DNA of 64,000 nucleotides from Bacteroidia bacterium. GTDB lineage: Bacteria > Bacteroidota > Bacteroidia > Flavobacteriales > Flavobacteriaceae. Shown in pieces: positions 32,239 to 41,937 of the stretch; position 1 is the first letter of the stretch; each line of letters begins with the position of its first letter. The stretch is from positions 1-64,000 of the forward strand of contig JAUIBW010000002.1 in NCBI GenBank assembly GCA_030427585.1. The letters run 5' to 3'. Below the pieces are notes generated by a model. It worked only from the letters and a program-made list of their open reading frames with translations. It was not told the origin of the DNA and ran no database searches. A program made the translations under genes and the position numbers.

Positions 32239-33527
32239 AAGTCTACAGCTTCTTCTTCTAACGCTGCCCAATACAAATGAATGTAGCTAGCATATACGTT
32301 TTTATGTTGATATATTTTTGAGGTAACTTCTTTTTCTCTTGCCGAGAACACTTGACCCACGACGAGTATATTATCATCGTTTAACATTTTGGAATAATGA
32401 AATTCATGTCCCCAAATTTCTAATTCGTTGTACACTACTTTTCGATATCCTAAAGATAATTTTTTGTTTTGCATAGAGGTACTAAACGGAAATATTCCTA
32501 CCATATCATATTCCTTACCTTCTTCATCAATAATGGTATTTCCCAGGTACATCATCCCACCACATTCTGCCAGGATTTTTACTCTTTGATCTGCGGCTTT
32601 TTTTAACTGATTTCGCATTGCGATATTATTAGATAATGCTTCCAGATATAATTCAGGATATCCTCCCGCCAGATAGATCATATCTGCTTCAGGGAGTTCC
32701 TGATCATGAATAGGGCTAAAATATACAAGCTCTCCAATAGCTTCTATCCATTTTAGATTTTCGAGATAGGTAAATGTAAATGCCTCATCTTTTGCAATCG
32801 CTATCTTATATCTTTTTTCTGATGTTATAATCGTGGATACCTCCTGATCTGTTTTAGGGATTATTTTTGCGTATTCTAAAAGTGCTGGCAATGCTATATG
32901 AGTTGCAATATGTGAAGCTGTTTTTTCGATACCATTTTCAAAAGTATCATCGATATGTAAACCCAAATGACGTGAGGGAATTGCAATTTCTTCATTGGGT
33001 GGAATGTACCCCAATGATTGAATACCAACAGTATCGCATGCTTCTTTAAGAAAAGCATAATGAGATGCTGTTTTTACAAAATTAAAAATAACACCGGCGA
33101 TCTTAACCTCGGGGTCAAACGTTTTTAACCCGTGTAAGATTGGAGCAATCGTATATGCCATAGCACTGGCATTAACCACCAGGATTACCGGAATATCTAA
33201 CAATTTAGCTATTGCTGCCGAGCTTCCCTGGTCTTTTACCGCTCCATCAAACAATCCCATTACTCCTTCTACAATACTAATATCGGCAGATGTACTATAC
33301 TTTTCGAAAACAGTTTTTACATGCTCCTCGGGCATCATTATAGTATCTAAATTTACAGCTGGTTTTCGGGCAGCAGTACTGTGATGAATTGTATCAATAT
33401 AGTCGGGTCCACATTTAAAAGTTTGCACCGTATTTCCCTGGTTACTATACCAACGGGACATCCCTAGTGTAAGTGTTGTTTTTCCCGAATTACTCCATGG
33501 GGCAGCTATTAAAAATGCTTTGGACAT
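32229..33527 (-). CDS. cbiA: cobyrinic acid a,c-diamide synthase (CbiA/CobB)
   Basis: Protein of 432 residues. It amidates the a and c acetate side chains of the corrin ring with glutamine and ATP. The N-terminal ATPase part shows IAAPWSNSGKTTLTLGM and IVEGVMGLFDGA; the C-terminal glutamine amidotransferase shows YLAGGYPELYLEALS, AECGGMMYLG (nucleophile Cys) and YSHLH-like SYIHLYW at the end. It lies 177 bp after chlID and overlaps cobN by 10 bp. The product is the substrate of CobN in the late-insertion route. Confidence 0.93.
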   Translation of the reverse strand: MSKAFLIAAPWSNSGKTTLTLGMSRWYSNQGNTVQTFKCGPDYIDTIHHSTAARKPAVNLDTIMMPEEHVKTVFEKYSTSADISIVEGVMGLFDGAVKDQGSSAAIAKLLDIPVILVVNASAMAYTIAPILHGLKTFDPEVKIAGVIFNFVKTASHYAFLKEACDTVGIQSLGYIPPNEEIAIPSRHLGLHIDDTFENGIEKTASHIATHIALPALLEYAKIIPKTDQEVSTIITSEKRYKIAIAKDEAFTFTYLENLKWIEAIGELVYFSPIHDQELPEADMIYLAGGYPELYLEALSNNIAMRNQLKKAADQRVKILAECGGMMYLGNTIIDEEGKEYDMVGIFPFSTSMQNKKLSLGYRKVVYNELEIWGHEFHYSKMLNDDNILVVGQVFSAREKEVTSKIYQHKNVYASYIHLYWAALEEEAVDLCI

Positions 33528-33640
33528 ATGGTTCTGTTTAGATTGATACGCTTTTAGAAGTTAGATATTAGATTGCTTCGCTATTGGAAAATAGATCATA
33601 AATTATGTTATTTATATTTGTATGGTTTTATTGATTTAAT

Positions 33641-33661
33641 GTCATACTGAGCTTGTCGAAG
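33641..33661 (+). repeat. dispersed repeat GTCATACTGAGCTTGTCGAAG
   Basis: Third locus of the repeat family at 8576 and 11491, here in the gap between chlID and cbiA. Confidence 0.7.
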
Positions 33662-33704
33662 GATATTCTTTTTTTATAATTATATATTTCTATATACATA
33701 ATTA

Positions 33705-35369
33705 TTAAAAATCAGAAACTGTAGTATACTTTAGTTTTAGCTGTTCTGCCAGTTGTCTTGCTTTGCCTAATCGTACAAATCCTGTTTCTGTATCAACAAC
33801 AGTAGTTTTTTGAATCCTTGTTAGATATTTTTTATAGGTAGAAACCGCATATTGAAACGGATTTTCCACTCCTGCATTTATTTTTCCATCTGTAAAAACA
33901 AACAATTGTACCGTTTGAGTATTTACAGATCGTAGCAATTCATATACTTTAAAAAAAGCAGCTCCCAAATTGGTTTTTCCTCCTGTTCTTAATTGGTAAT
34001 TTATATTCGAAATTTGTTTGGTATTGGACGTGAATTCCTGGATAACTTTGGCTGTAGTATCCTGTAAACCAACGATAGCATACTGAATTTTTTGCAAAGG
34101 ATATGACGTAATTGTTTTCTCTATGATTCCTTTTAAGTATGCCATTTGCTGATCCAGGGCCATAGATGCACTCGTATCTACCAGGAATATAATTCGGGCT
34201 GTAGCTTTCTGTGTTGTTTGCTTATATACTGTTGCAAATTTCTCGGTCTTTAGATATTGTTTTACAGATTGCAGTACAGATATTTCTTGTTGTCGTTCTG
34301 CCGGATATGCTACCGAATGTAATTTCTGTTGAGTATCCAACGAGATTTCTTGTTTTTTGGTTGCCTTTGAAGCCGAAAATTTCAATCCTTGTTCTACAGC
34401 CTTGGGCAATTGAAATGCTGTATTATTTTGCTCATTTTGAGGTGCAGCTTCTTCTTTGGGAGTATGATTCTCTGTATCAGAAGTGTTTTCTTTATTCTGA
34501 TCTGAGGGAGGTGTATATTCTTTTACACGATGTTGCAATACAAAAGGTGCTATGGTATCTACCATTTCTGTAGTTACCAGTTTTTTATTATAAAATGCTG
34601 CATACGCTCTCGCCGTCTTCAAAAGTAAGATATCTGCACGCATTCCTTCTACCTGATTAGCTATGGTTAATGCAGCACACTGTTCTTGTATTGATTCTGG
34701 AATAATTATAGCGTTAAGTTTCTTTTTGGCCAAAATAACCTGATGCTTAATGCTCTGTTCTTCTTCTTGAAACTGATTATAAAATGCTATCGGATCACTA
34801 TCAAAACTAAGGCGTTGCATTGCAATTTTGGTACGTGTCTTTATTGCTTTGGGAGTTTGTATGGTAACACTTAATCCAAATCGATCTAATAACTGCGGTC
34901 GTAAGGCTCCTTCTTCGGGGTTCATTGTACCCACAAGACAAAAACGACTATCCATCCATTGTGAGATTCCTTCACGCTCCAAATAATACCCTCCTGTTGC
35001 CGAAGCATCTAATAATATATCCATTAGATAGTCATTCAGGAGATTTACTTCATCGATATACAAAAATCCCTGGTGTGCCTGCGCTAATAGCCCCTTATCT
35101 ACAATCGTAGTTTTCTGGTTAATCAATGTCTCCAGGTTAATGCTTCCTAATACCCGATCTTCAGTAGCGCCAATAGGCAAATTAACAAATGGAAAATCTT
35201 CTCCCATCAATTGACTCAACCCTCGTACCATAGTAGTTTTGGCAGTACCTTTATCTCCCGTTGCCAGTACCCCTCCAATACTTGGATCTACCAGGTTGAG
35301 TAACAAACACAATTTTAAATCTTCCTGATCGGGGATAGCTGTAAAAGGATAGGTATATTTTGGTTTCAT
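33705..35369 (-). CDS. magnesium-chelatase-like ATPase ChlID (cobalt chelatase partner)
   Basis: Protein of 554 residues that joins a ChlI-type AAA+ ATPase (about 1-280) and a von Willebrand A domain (about 375-550). The ATPase shows Walker A in ATGDKGTAKTTMVRG, Walker B in FLYIDEVNLLND, and the sensor TMNPEEGALRPQLLDRFGL. The VWA domain has a MIDAS motif, IFLVDTSASMA. A Pro/Glu/Asn-rich linker joins them (about 285-330). In bacteria without chlorophyll genes this protein serves CobN in place of CobS/CobT, which fits its place upstream of cbiA-cobN. No bacteriochlorophyll gene is in the window. Confidence 0.9.
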   Translation of the reverse strand: MKPKYTYPFTAIPDQEDLKLCLLLNLVDPSIGGVLATGDKGTAKTTMVRGLSQLMGEDFPFVNLPIGATEDRVLGSINLETLINQKTTIVDKGLLAQAHQGFLYIDEVNLLNDYLMDILLDASATGGYYLEREGISQWMDSRFCLVGTMNPEEGALRPQLLDRFGLSVTIQTPKAIKTRTKIAMQRLSFDSDPIAFYNQFQEEEQSIKHQVILAKKKLNAIIIPESIQEQCAALTIANQVEGMRADILLLKTARAYAAFYNKKLVTTEMVDTIAPFVLQHRVKEYTPPSDQNKENTSDTENHTPKEEAAPQNEQNNTAFQLPKAVEQGLKFSASKATKKQEISLDTQQKLHSVAYPAERQQEISVLQSVKQYLKTEKFATVYKQTTQKATARIIFLVDTSASMALDQQMAYLKGIIEKTITSYPLQKIQYAIVGLQDTTAKVIQEFTSNTKQISNINYQLRTGGKTNLGAAFFKVYELLRSVNTQTVQLFVFTDGKINAGVENPFQYAVSTYKKYLTRIQKTTVVDTETGFVRLGKARQLAEQLKLKYTTVSDF

Positions 35370-35440
35370 CAGTCCTTATGAAATTTTTATTTACTGATGG
35401 TAAAAGTACGGAATTATGTAAGTAGTATTGATATTACAAC

Positions 35441-36328
35441 TTACATTGAAGTTGTCTTATATTTTTCAATCAACTCTAACTTATTTATTCTTGACCTAAT
35501 AGCTCCTTTGTTCCTGCCTAATATATTTGATAATTGATTTACAGATGTGTTTTTACAATACAATTTTTCTAATTTTTCATCTTCCTTCTTTGTCCATTTC
35601 TTATATGCGTTTGAATTGAAAAGTCGTTTATTTTCTATAGAATATGTTCCTGTTTTATTATACGTTATTTTATTATAAATATCGTCTATTAATTGAAACC
35701 CTTTGACAGTAAAATCGATTGGAATCCTATAGCAATTACCAATATTTTTTCGATAATGAATTTCGATTTTTTTGTTTTCTACCAAACTGTTGATCGAAAA
35801 CATAAAAACATCTTCTTCGACAGGGCGACTTTTAATATTTTCATATACAGCAATCAAGATAGGGGTATTTGTGAAATTCTGCATGTTAGAATGTTTGGTT
35901 ACATCTTCACATTTGAAATCAAAATATTGTTTTCCGTTAATTGTCATGAAACTTCTGCATTTAATGTCAATTTCAATATTGGCAAAGTTTCTGATTAAAA
36001 AATCTCCTCTTTTAATTGGAATTTTATTGACATTAGTAGTGTAAGAAATAAAACTTTTTTGATCTTGATTTAACTCTTCAAGAATATACCCTTGGGAAGA
36101 AGCTTGTTCTTTAAAAAGCTCCTGGGCCTGAATACCCGCTCTAAACCATCCTTTAGAAAAATGTTTATATTTTTCATGATCCGAAACCTTAAAAGGTTTC
36201 CAATGCTTTTCTCCTTGATATATTATAGAGTCTTCAGTAATAAATTCGATATAAGATAATTCTTCATACGACTCTACAAAATCGTGCTTTAAATTACCAT
36301 TTTCAATATTTACAATATGATATCCCAT
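35441..36328 (-). CDS. unknown protein with C-terminal Myb/SANT-like helix-turn-helix
   Basis: Protein of 295 residues. The last 50 (about 240-285; WTKKEDEKLEKLYCKNTSVN, LSNILGRNKGAIRSRINKL) form a SANT/Myb-like or resolvase-like helix-turn-helix. The middle has GDFLIRNFANIEIDIKCR and KQYFDFKCED, which resemble the acidic and D-x-K strands of PD-(D/E)xK nucleases, but the match is loose. No signal or membrane segment. It follows a 523 bp gene-poor region and precedes chlID with the same orientation. A DNA-binding, possibly nuclease-related, protein; function unknown. Confidence 0.65.
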   Translation of the reverse strand: MGYHIVNIENGNLKHDFVESYEELSYIEFITEDSIIYQGEKHWKPFKVSDHEKYKHFSKGWFRAGIQAQELFKEQASSQGYILEELNQDQKSFISYTTNVNKIPIKRGDFLIRNFANIEIDIKCRSFMTINGKQYFDFKCEDVTKHSNMQNFTNTPILIAVYENIKSRPVEEDVFMFSINSLVENKKIEIHYRKNIGNCYRIPIDFTVKGFQLIDDIYNKITYNKTGTYSIENKRLFNSNAYKKWTKKEDEKLEKLYCKNTSVNQLSNILGRNKGAIRSRINKLELIEKYKTTSM

Positions 36329-36851
36329 TATTTTATCAGAAAATTAGTATTTATAAAAATCAACATGTTTTCAAACCATACTAAATTACTGATAAATAGA
36401 AACTTAAAGTTACGTGATAACCTCAGAAATCAACAAGAAAATTCTCACAAATTAGTTATATACTACATCAAAGTGCAATACAGGAATTTTATGACTATCA
36501 ATGAGAAAAAGCAAATCTTATACTTTTATAGTTCATTAATTTTATTTTGCCTAACTAGTAAAACAAACTCTATTTAACCCAAAAGACGTTCCGATGGGTC
36601 AAAAAGACCTTCTATTTAACTCAGAGAGTCCAATTTTTAACATCTATTGTTGAAATTTCAGCTCTTGATGTTGAATTTTTAAGGCAACCTATCGAAATTT
36701 GGATATATTCGTCTCAAAATTGAAGGTTAATGGTTAAACACTTCGTCAAAAAGACCCATCGGAAGATCTAAGAGGCCCATGATAGGGTCAACGTAGTTAA
36801 AATTTGTATAGCAAAGGTCAAAAATTTAGTTCTATTAAGTAAAACTAAGGG
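36329..36851. other. gene-poor region with repeated GGTCAAAAAGACC motifs
   Basis: No supported gene. CCGATGGGTC (36591-36600) and GACCCATCGG (36753-36762) form a distant perfect 10 bp inverted repeat. GTCAAAAAGACC occurs at both sites (36599-36610 and 36745-36756) and is itself palindromic, and TCTATTTAAC is repeated directly nearby. It could fold into a large stem-loop or hold operator sites; purpose unknown. Confidence 0.4.
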
Positions 36852-37304
36852 CTATCTCATATTTCTCAAGCCTTCATAAACCACAATACTTACTGCATTA
36901 GCCAGATTTAAACTTCTTACTTTATCGCTGTATATTGGGATTTTATAGAGTTGATCCGGATATTTTTCTGTTATAGTTTGAGATAAACCTGTAGATTCTT
37001 TTCCAAAAACAAAAAATAGATCATCTTCATAGGGTATAGCACAATAATCCTTTTTTGCATGGCTCGATAGATATACCATATTTTTACCTTCATGCATAGC
37101 ATAAAATTCGTCTATACTATCGTATATATGTACAGAAATGTGTTTCCAGTAATCTAATCCGGCTCTTTTTAATCTCGAATCACTTAATTCAAAACCAAAC
37201 GGTTTTACCAAATGTAGGTTCGATCCCGAGGCTAAACTAAGTCTACCTATGTTACCTGTATTCGTAGGGATTTCTGGTTCTACAAGTACAATATTATATG
37301 CCAT
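36852..37304 (-). CDS. trmL: tRNA (cytidine/uridine-34 2'-O)-methyltransferase TrmL
   Basis: Protein of 150 residues, a minimal SPOUT (SpoU class) methyltransferase that modifies the wobble base of some tRNA-Leu. The three motifs are visible: PEIPTNTGNIGRLSLASG, LFFVFGKESTGLSQ, and IPIYSDKVRSLNLANAVSIVVYEGLR, which form the knotted SAM site. Length and end (RNMR) fit the family. A housekeeping gene placed next to the B12 block; no link to B12 is evident. Confidence 0.92.
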   Translation of the reverse strand: MAYNIVLVEPEIPTNTGNIGRLSLASGSNLHLVKPFGFELSDSRLKRAGLDYWKHISVHIYDSIDEFYAMHEGKNMVYLSSHAKKDYCAIPYEDDLFFVFGKESTGLSQTITEKYPDQLYKIPIYSDKVRSLNLANAVSIVVYEGLRNMR

Positions 37305-37371
37305 TTTTATTGTCTTTTAGGAATTAAACCCGGATTATGTATTAGAAAATCTACTACAGTTATAAAATCAT

Positions 37372-38082
37372 TCAAAAAAGTACACTTTGTAATACGATGC
37401 ATCCAACGATTATTGAAATGATACCAATAACACCATTCATCCATTTAAATATAGATATATTGCGTTCTATAAAACGGCTCATCGTAAAAATCAACACATA
37501 ACTATATACTGCCATAGAAAAAATAATCCCAATAGATTCTACTATTAATATCAGGATAGCATCAGAGATTGTATCAGCACTAATAATTAATGCAGAAGTA
37601 AGCACACCTCCTGTACCTGCTAATCCATGTAGCATCCCTATCCAAAACGACCTGTTAATAGGATTCATGGCAATTTCTTCGCCTCTTTTACCATGTAGAT
37701 GAATAGGATTATTGGCAGCATGCTCGTGTGCTTCTATTTTTTTATGATCAGCCATCATCTCATTAATCTTATGATTTCTTCGAATAGCTATTACACCTAG
37801 CCAGATCATAATCGGGCCAACAGAAAATTCTGCCCAAAAAGAGATACTTTCTACAAATGTAAGTAAGGCAGCTCTAAAAGCTAAGGCAATCCCTCCAAAC
37901 ATCAACAAAGTCACCGAGTGTCCAAATGCCCATTGAGATGCAGTAAACACAGTTTTAAAAGATACTTTCTTTTTCTGAATGGCATTTTCTGCGGCCAATA
38001 CCGATACCGCAGACATATGATCTGGTTCGAAAGAATGTAAAATCCCTGCAATCAGGGGGCGAGTAAGATTCATGATGTTCAT
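37372..38082 (-). CDS. NicO-like cobalt/nickel transporter
   Basis: Protein of 236 residues with about six membrane helices. LHSFEPDHMSAVSVLAAENA in the first helix is the HX4DH metal-binding signature of nickel/cobalt permeases, and FGHSVTLLMFGG is the second. A His-rich loop (EAHEHAANNPIHLHGKRGEE) lies between helices 3 and 4, as in metal transporters. It overlaps cbiD by 4 bp (ATGA), so it should be co-expressed with B12 enzymes and supply cobalt. HupE/UreJ- or sulfite-exporter-like folds are alternatives, but the motif and context favour cobalt. Confidence 0.82.
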   Translation of the reverse strand: MNIMNLTRPLIAGILHSFEPDHMSAVSVLAAENAIQKKKVSFKTVFTASQWAFGHSVTLLMFGGIALAFRAALLTFVESISFWAEFSVGPIMIWLGVIAIRRNHKINEMMADHKKIEAHEHAANNPIHLHGKRGEEIAMNPINRSFWIGMLHGLAGTGGVLTSALIISADTISDAILILIVESIGIIFSMAVYSYVLIFTMSRFIERNISIFKWMNGVIGIISIIVGCIVLQSVLF

Positions 38083-39176
38083 ATAGTATATGATATGTGA
38101 GTTCCATCGTTATTAATCAAATACATAGCAATCGTTACATTTGGCGCTATTTTTTGACAATGATAATGGCATTCTTGCATTAGTTTTTGGTAAAAATTTT
38201 CTTGGGCTGTAAAAGTAAAAATTTCCCGAAGACGTCCTGCCATATTTAATGCTAAAACTTTGTTAGCAATTTCCTCTGGATATCCAGCCGATATGGCCAG
38301 CTGGTATATAAAATCTTTATCCCATGTTGTTTTTCCGCTATGTGTATTTGTTCTGCCTTGTGCTAATTTCGCCGCTTTTCCTAGCATAATTCCCATAGAT
38401 ACTTTGGTAATTTGAGGAGATTGATGAATTTTTTCGAAAGTCTCCTGTATCCAGTTTCCGTAATGTATACAAGAAACTTCTGAAACCTCAGGAAATATAG
38501 ACCTTAGCATCTTCTCACTACGCGCTCCAGAGTTTATTAATAATGCTGTCATACCATTGGCAACAGCAACATCAATCCCTTGTTGAATACTTGCAATATA
38601 AGACGCTGCAGAAAACGGAGTGACAATACCCGTAGTTCCTAATATCGAAATTCCATGCAATATTCCTAAGCGACTATTCAATGTTTTTTTAGCAAGCTCT
38701 TCTCCGTTTTTTACCGATATAGTAATAGTTACTCCGTGTTTCTCGAGTTGATGATCTGATATTATTTTTTTACAAACAATACGCATCATATCCCTGGGGA
38801 CTGGGTTAATGGCTGGCTCTCCCACAGGTATTTCTAATCCCGGTAAGGTAATTAGCCCCACTCCCTTTCCTCTTTTAAAAAGAATATCTCCTGTATGATT
38901 AAGAGATACAGTAGCTGTGATCTCTGCGTTATGAGTTACATCAGGATCATCACCTGCATCTTTTATTGTAGAATACGAAGTCTCTTTTTGTGTTAAGGTA
39001 TTGGATTGAACTTGAAATGTAGCGATTTCACCTATAGGCAATTGTACTTGCGTTTCGGTAAGCTCCTGTTGGGTTACCAAACTCCATAATGCAGCTTTAA
39101 CACAAGCAGTAGCACAAGCTCCTGTGGTATATCCTCTTCGTAAAGGCCTATCGGGTATGTCTTGTAGTTCGCTCAA
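38079..39176 (-). CDS. cbiD: cobalt-precorrin-5B C1-methyltransferase (CbiD)
   Basis: Protein of 365 residues. It methylates C1 of cobalt-precorrin-5B and marks the early-insertion pathway. Family motifs: LRRGYTTGACATACVKAAL at the start, TIKDAGDDPDVTHNAEI, GKGVGLITLPGLEIPVGEPAINPVPRDM, and GILGTTGIVTPFS-like SILGTTGIVTPFSAASYI. It sits between the cobK gene and the transporter, and a palindromic repeat (39227-39257) separates it from cobK. Confidence 0.94.
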   Translation of the reverse strand: MSELQDIPDRPLRRGYTTGACATACVKAALWSLVTQQELTETQVQLPIGEIATFQVQSNTLTQKETSYSTIKDAGDDPDVTHNAEITATVSLNHTGDILFKRGKGVGLITLPGLEIPVGEPAINPVPRDMMRIVCKKIISDHQLEKHGVTITISVKNGEELAKKTLNSRLGILHGISILGTTGIVTPFSAASYIASIQQGIDVAVANGMTALLINSGARSEKMLRSIFPEVSEVSCIHYGNWIQETFEKIHQSPQITKVSMGIMLGKAAKLAQGRTNTHSGKTTWDKDFIYQLAISAGYPEEIANKVLALNMAGRLREIFTFTAQENFYQKLMQECHYHCQKIAPNVTIAMYLINNDGTHISYTI

Positions 39177-39226
39177 TATTTTTACGTAATAAAATTTAAT
39201 AAAACAGCATTTTCGATGAAGGCGCA

Positions 39227-39257
39227 GACCTCACAGGTCCTGGAGACCTATGAGGTC
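39227..39257. repeat. palindromic repeat GACCTCACAGGTC
   Basis: GACCTCACAGGTC (39227-39239) followed after 5 bp by GACCTATGAGGTC (39245-39257): an imperfect palindrome of the family at 10184 and 19916, inserted between cbiD and cobK. Confidence 0.75.
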
Positions 39258-39268
39258 TATTGGCTTGG

Positions 39269-40012
39269 CTACTCATTAGTAATCATTTCAATTAATGCTG
39301 CTTTGGTATCGATACAAAGGTATCGATTAGAAATTTTTGGTTTTTTAAGAATCACTATCGGGATATGTAAAGCTTGGGCCGCAGCTATTTTTTCTTCCAG
39401 TTTTCCATTACTTCCACTTTCTTTAGTAAAAATTACATCCGGAGATAGTTTGGTAAATAACTCCATTTCGGCGACCTTAGATTGTGGATATCCAAATATT
39501 AATTTTGCTTCTGGAAACCCCGCCTTATTAGCAATCGCCCTGGAGCTATCACGATCCAAAATACGAAACCAGGTAAGGTGATTCTTCCAATAGGAACGTA
39601 ATTTAGTAATAGTCTGTACTCCAGAGAGTGCCAGTAATGAACTATAGTTGTTTTTGTTAAAACAGCGTATCGCTTCTTCAAAAGTATCTACATAAGATAC
39701 GTTTTGACCTGGTATTCTTGGGGAAAATTTTCTTTGAAAACGTATCAAAGGCAATGCAATCGAAATATCAGCAATCATTTGATGCAATTGCACTGCAAAA
39801 GGATGAGAAGCATTAATAATATATGTAATCCCGTGTTGCTTACAAAAATCCTCTAAGAGAGAGGTTGTCATTTCTCCATCTATAGGAATTCCTTTCCCTT
39901 CATAATCCACTTTTGTTTTGGTTGAATAGTAATACGGATATTCTAGTTCATCCAGTATTTTGGCGACTTTTTTCCCTTCTGTGGTGCCTCCAAAAACGAG
40001 TATCATGAGCAT
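39269..40012 (-). CDS. cobK: precorrin-6A / cobalt-precorrin-6A reductase (CobK/CbiJ)
   Basis: Protein of 247 residues. It reduces precorrin-6A with NAD(P)H. ILVFGGTTEGKKVAKIL at the start, YIINASHPFAVQLHQMI and VIFTKESGSNGKLEEKIAAAQALHIPIVILKKP near the end are the family's conserved blocks. Its start overlaps the end of the cbiG-cobM fusion by 10 bp, so they are coupled. Confidence 0.92.
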   Translation of the reverse strand: MLMILVFGGTTEGKKVAKILDELEYPYYYSTKTKVDYEGKGIPIDGEMTTSLLEDFCKQHGITYIINASHPFAVQLHQMIADISIALPLIRFQRKFSPRIPGQNVSYVDTFEEAIRCFNKNNYSSLLALSGVQTITKLRSYWKNHLTWFRILDRDSSRAIANKAGFPEAKLIFGYPQSKVAEMELFTKLSPDVIFTKESGSNGKLEEKIAAAQALHIPIVILKKPKISNRYLCIDTKAALIEMITNE

Positions 40013-41859
40013 TGAATTTCTTTTTCTTTTTTCCTAAAGATATGGTGCCATTTTTCATCATATAACCAAGATCTGTTTTTACGGGCGCCTACAGCTTCAC
40101 CAACTACAATAAGTACGGTACGGGTTAGCTTATTTTTTTTGATGATAGTAGTTAGTTCTGAGAGGGTGCCTGTCCATACTTCTTCATCTTCCCAACTTAC
40201 ACGGTATAGTATCGCTAATGGAGTATTTTCTGGATAATGTTCGAGAAGCTGTGCTTGTATTTTTTTGGCGATGCCTACACTTAAGAAAATACACATGGTA
40301 GCCCTTAATTTTGCCATATCAGCAATTTTTTCGTGTTCTGGCATTGGTGTGTTTCCCTCTCCCCGAGTAAGAATAATAGTTTGCGCTACTTCGGGAATGG
40401 TAAATTCTGATTTGAGATATGCAGCTGCCGCCTGAAATGAGGAAATTCCGGGAACGATATAATAATCGTATCCTTTTTCGTCAAAAATAGTCATCTGCTC
40501 TTGTATCGCTCCATATATAGAAGGGTCCCCAGAATGTAAGCGTACAATAGATTTTCCTTGTTGGTAATATTGATCAATAATCATTATTTGCTCTTCTAAG
40601 GTCATCGATGCAGAATTACGCACTAATGCGCCTTCTTTTGCCATATGTGTCAACGCTTCTGGCACCAAACTCCCTGCATACAAAATACAGTCTGCATTTT
40701 CTAGAATGTACTGCCCTTTTAAAGTTAATAGCTCTGGGTCTCCTGATCCTGCTCCTACAATGGCAATACTTGCTTTGCGCTCATATTTGGCCAACAAACT
40801 TAATGCATAGGTAAATTTTTTACCAGATGATGTGAGTGCTTTTGTTTTTTCGACCAGCCATGATGACTGACCTGCTATTAATGCAGCAGCGGCTTCAGAA
40901 ACACCATAAACCCCTACCTTTTTCTTTACAACTTCTGAAGGGTTGGCAACTGCAATGGTATTAAGTTCTTCACCAGTATAGGTAATAAAAGGAATATTAT
41001 AATGAGCTGCAAAATCAAGATATGCCTGTTCTTCACTTTTAATAGTTGCAGATCCTATGGCATAGATACTTTCTATCGCGATATCTTGCTCTTGTAATGC
41101 AGTTTTTAATCCTTTCATGAGGAGTTGTGACTCTATATCTTTTGCACATCCACTACCTAATGCCACACAAGGAGGATAGAAAGAAAGAACAGGAATATCT
41201 GTAGCAATAAGTTCATAACCTACATATAGTATCAATTCATAATTACTATCTTTAAAATCTCCCTGATTGTAATAAATATCTACAAAATTCGGGCAGGTTT
41301 TCTCAAGGTATTGAGCTCCTTTATCCTTTACTTTTAGAATTAATGCTGTAGATTTTCTATTTACAAACAATGATATGATCTCATTTAAAGGAATAGAGCT
41401 TTTCATTTTCCATCCATAGGTCTCTGCCAACGTATCCAATGCCCATAGGTTTTGTAAATCACTAGATGTAGATAATACCGCTTGTGCATTTAAGATTCTA
41501 CTAATTTGTACTGTAATTGTATTGGCTTTACCAATATGACCGCTAAGTACAGCTTGTACGAATTTTCCCTGATCATCAACATTAATCACTGCTGGGTCAC
41601 TTGCTTTATCTTTGATATATGCGGCGATACTACGCACACAAATCCCTAATGCCCCTACAAAAATCCATGCATCATAGTTATGAAATGAATCTTCTATCAA
41701 CCCTGATACCGAATTGATTTGCTTTATATCTTTGCTTATTTCTACAGTTCTTGTTGTAAACAACTTAGAGCGATAAAATTCTTTTTGCAAGGTTTTGGCA
41801 ATCGATACTCCCTGATCTGTAAAACAGAGTATTGCAACTTTTATGGTGTGTTCTGACAT
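40003..41859 (-). CDS. CbiG-CobM fusion (cobalt-precorrin-5A hydrolase / precorrin-4 C11-methyltransferase)
   Basis: Protein of 618 residues made of two B12 enzymes. Residues about 1-350 are CbiG, which opens the C20 lactone and releases acetaldehyde (IFVGALGICVRSIAAYIKDK, DPAVINVDDQGKFVQAVLSGHIG, VALGSGCAKDIESQLL). Residues about 363-610 are CobM/CbiF (IAIVGAGSGDPELLTLKGQ, YAGSLVPEALTHM, VRLHSGDPSIYGAIQEQM, GISSFQAAAAYLKSEFTIPE). The fused steps are consecutive. First gene of the minus-strand operon running to the transporter; a promoter box lies at 42059-42066, with a 16 bp stem-loop in the leader (41938-41995). Confidence 0.93.
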   Translation of the reverse strand: MSEHTIKVAILCFTDQGVSIAKTLQKEFYRSKLFTTRTVEISKDIKQINSVSGLIEDSFHNYDAWIFVGALGICVRSIAAYIKDKASDPAVINVDDQGKFVQAVLSGHIGKANTITVQISRILNAQAVLSTSSDLQNLWALDTLAETYGWKMKSSIPLNEIISLFVNRKSTALILKVKDKGAQYLEKTCPNFVDIYYNQGDFKDSNYELILYVGYELIATDIPVLSFYPPCVALGSGCAKDIESQLLMKGLKTALQEQDIAIESIYAIGSATIKSEEQAYLDFAAHYNIPFITYTGEELNTIAVANPSEVVKKKVGVYGVSEAAAALIAGQSSWLVEKTKALTSSGKKFTYALSLLAKYERKASIAIVGAGSGDPELLTLKGQYILENADCILYAGSLVPEALTHMAKEGALVRNSASMTLEEQIMIIDQYYQQGKSIVRLHSGDPSIYGAIQEQMTIFDEKGYDYYIVPGISSFQAAAAYLKSEFTIPEVAQTIILTRGEGNTPMPEHEKIADMAKLRATMCIFLSVGIAKKIQAQLLEHYPENTPLAILYRVSWEDEEVWTGTLSELTTIIKKNKLTRTVLIVVGEAVGARKNRSWLYDEKWHHIFRKKEKEIQCS

Positions 41860-41937
41860 GTGTTCTCTGAAAAGCTATTAAATTATATCATTAATATTTT
41901 GAATTTACTGGCAAAGAAAATTAAGATTTTTTTATTT

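Noticed and set aside
36317-36577. 86-codon plus-strand ORF in a gene-poor region
   Set aside because: Very low complexity Lys/Asn/Ile composition, no family features, and its start overlaps the divergent gene at 35441-36328.
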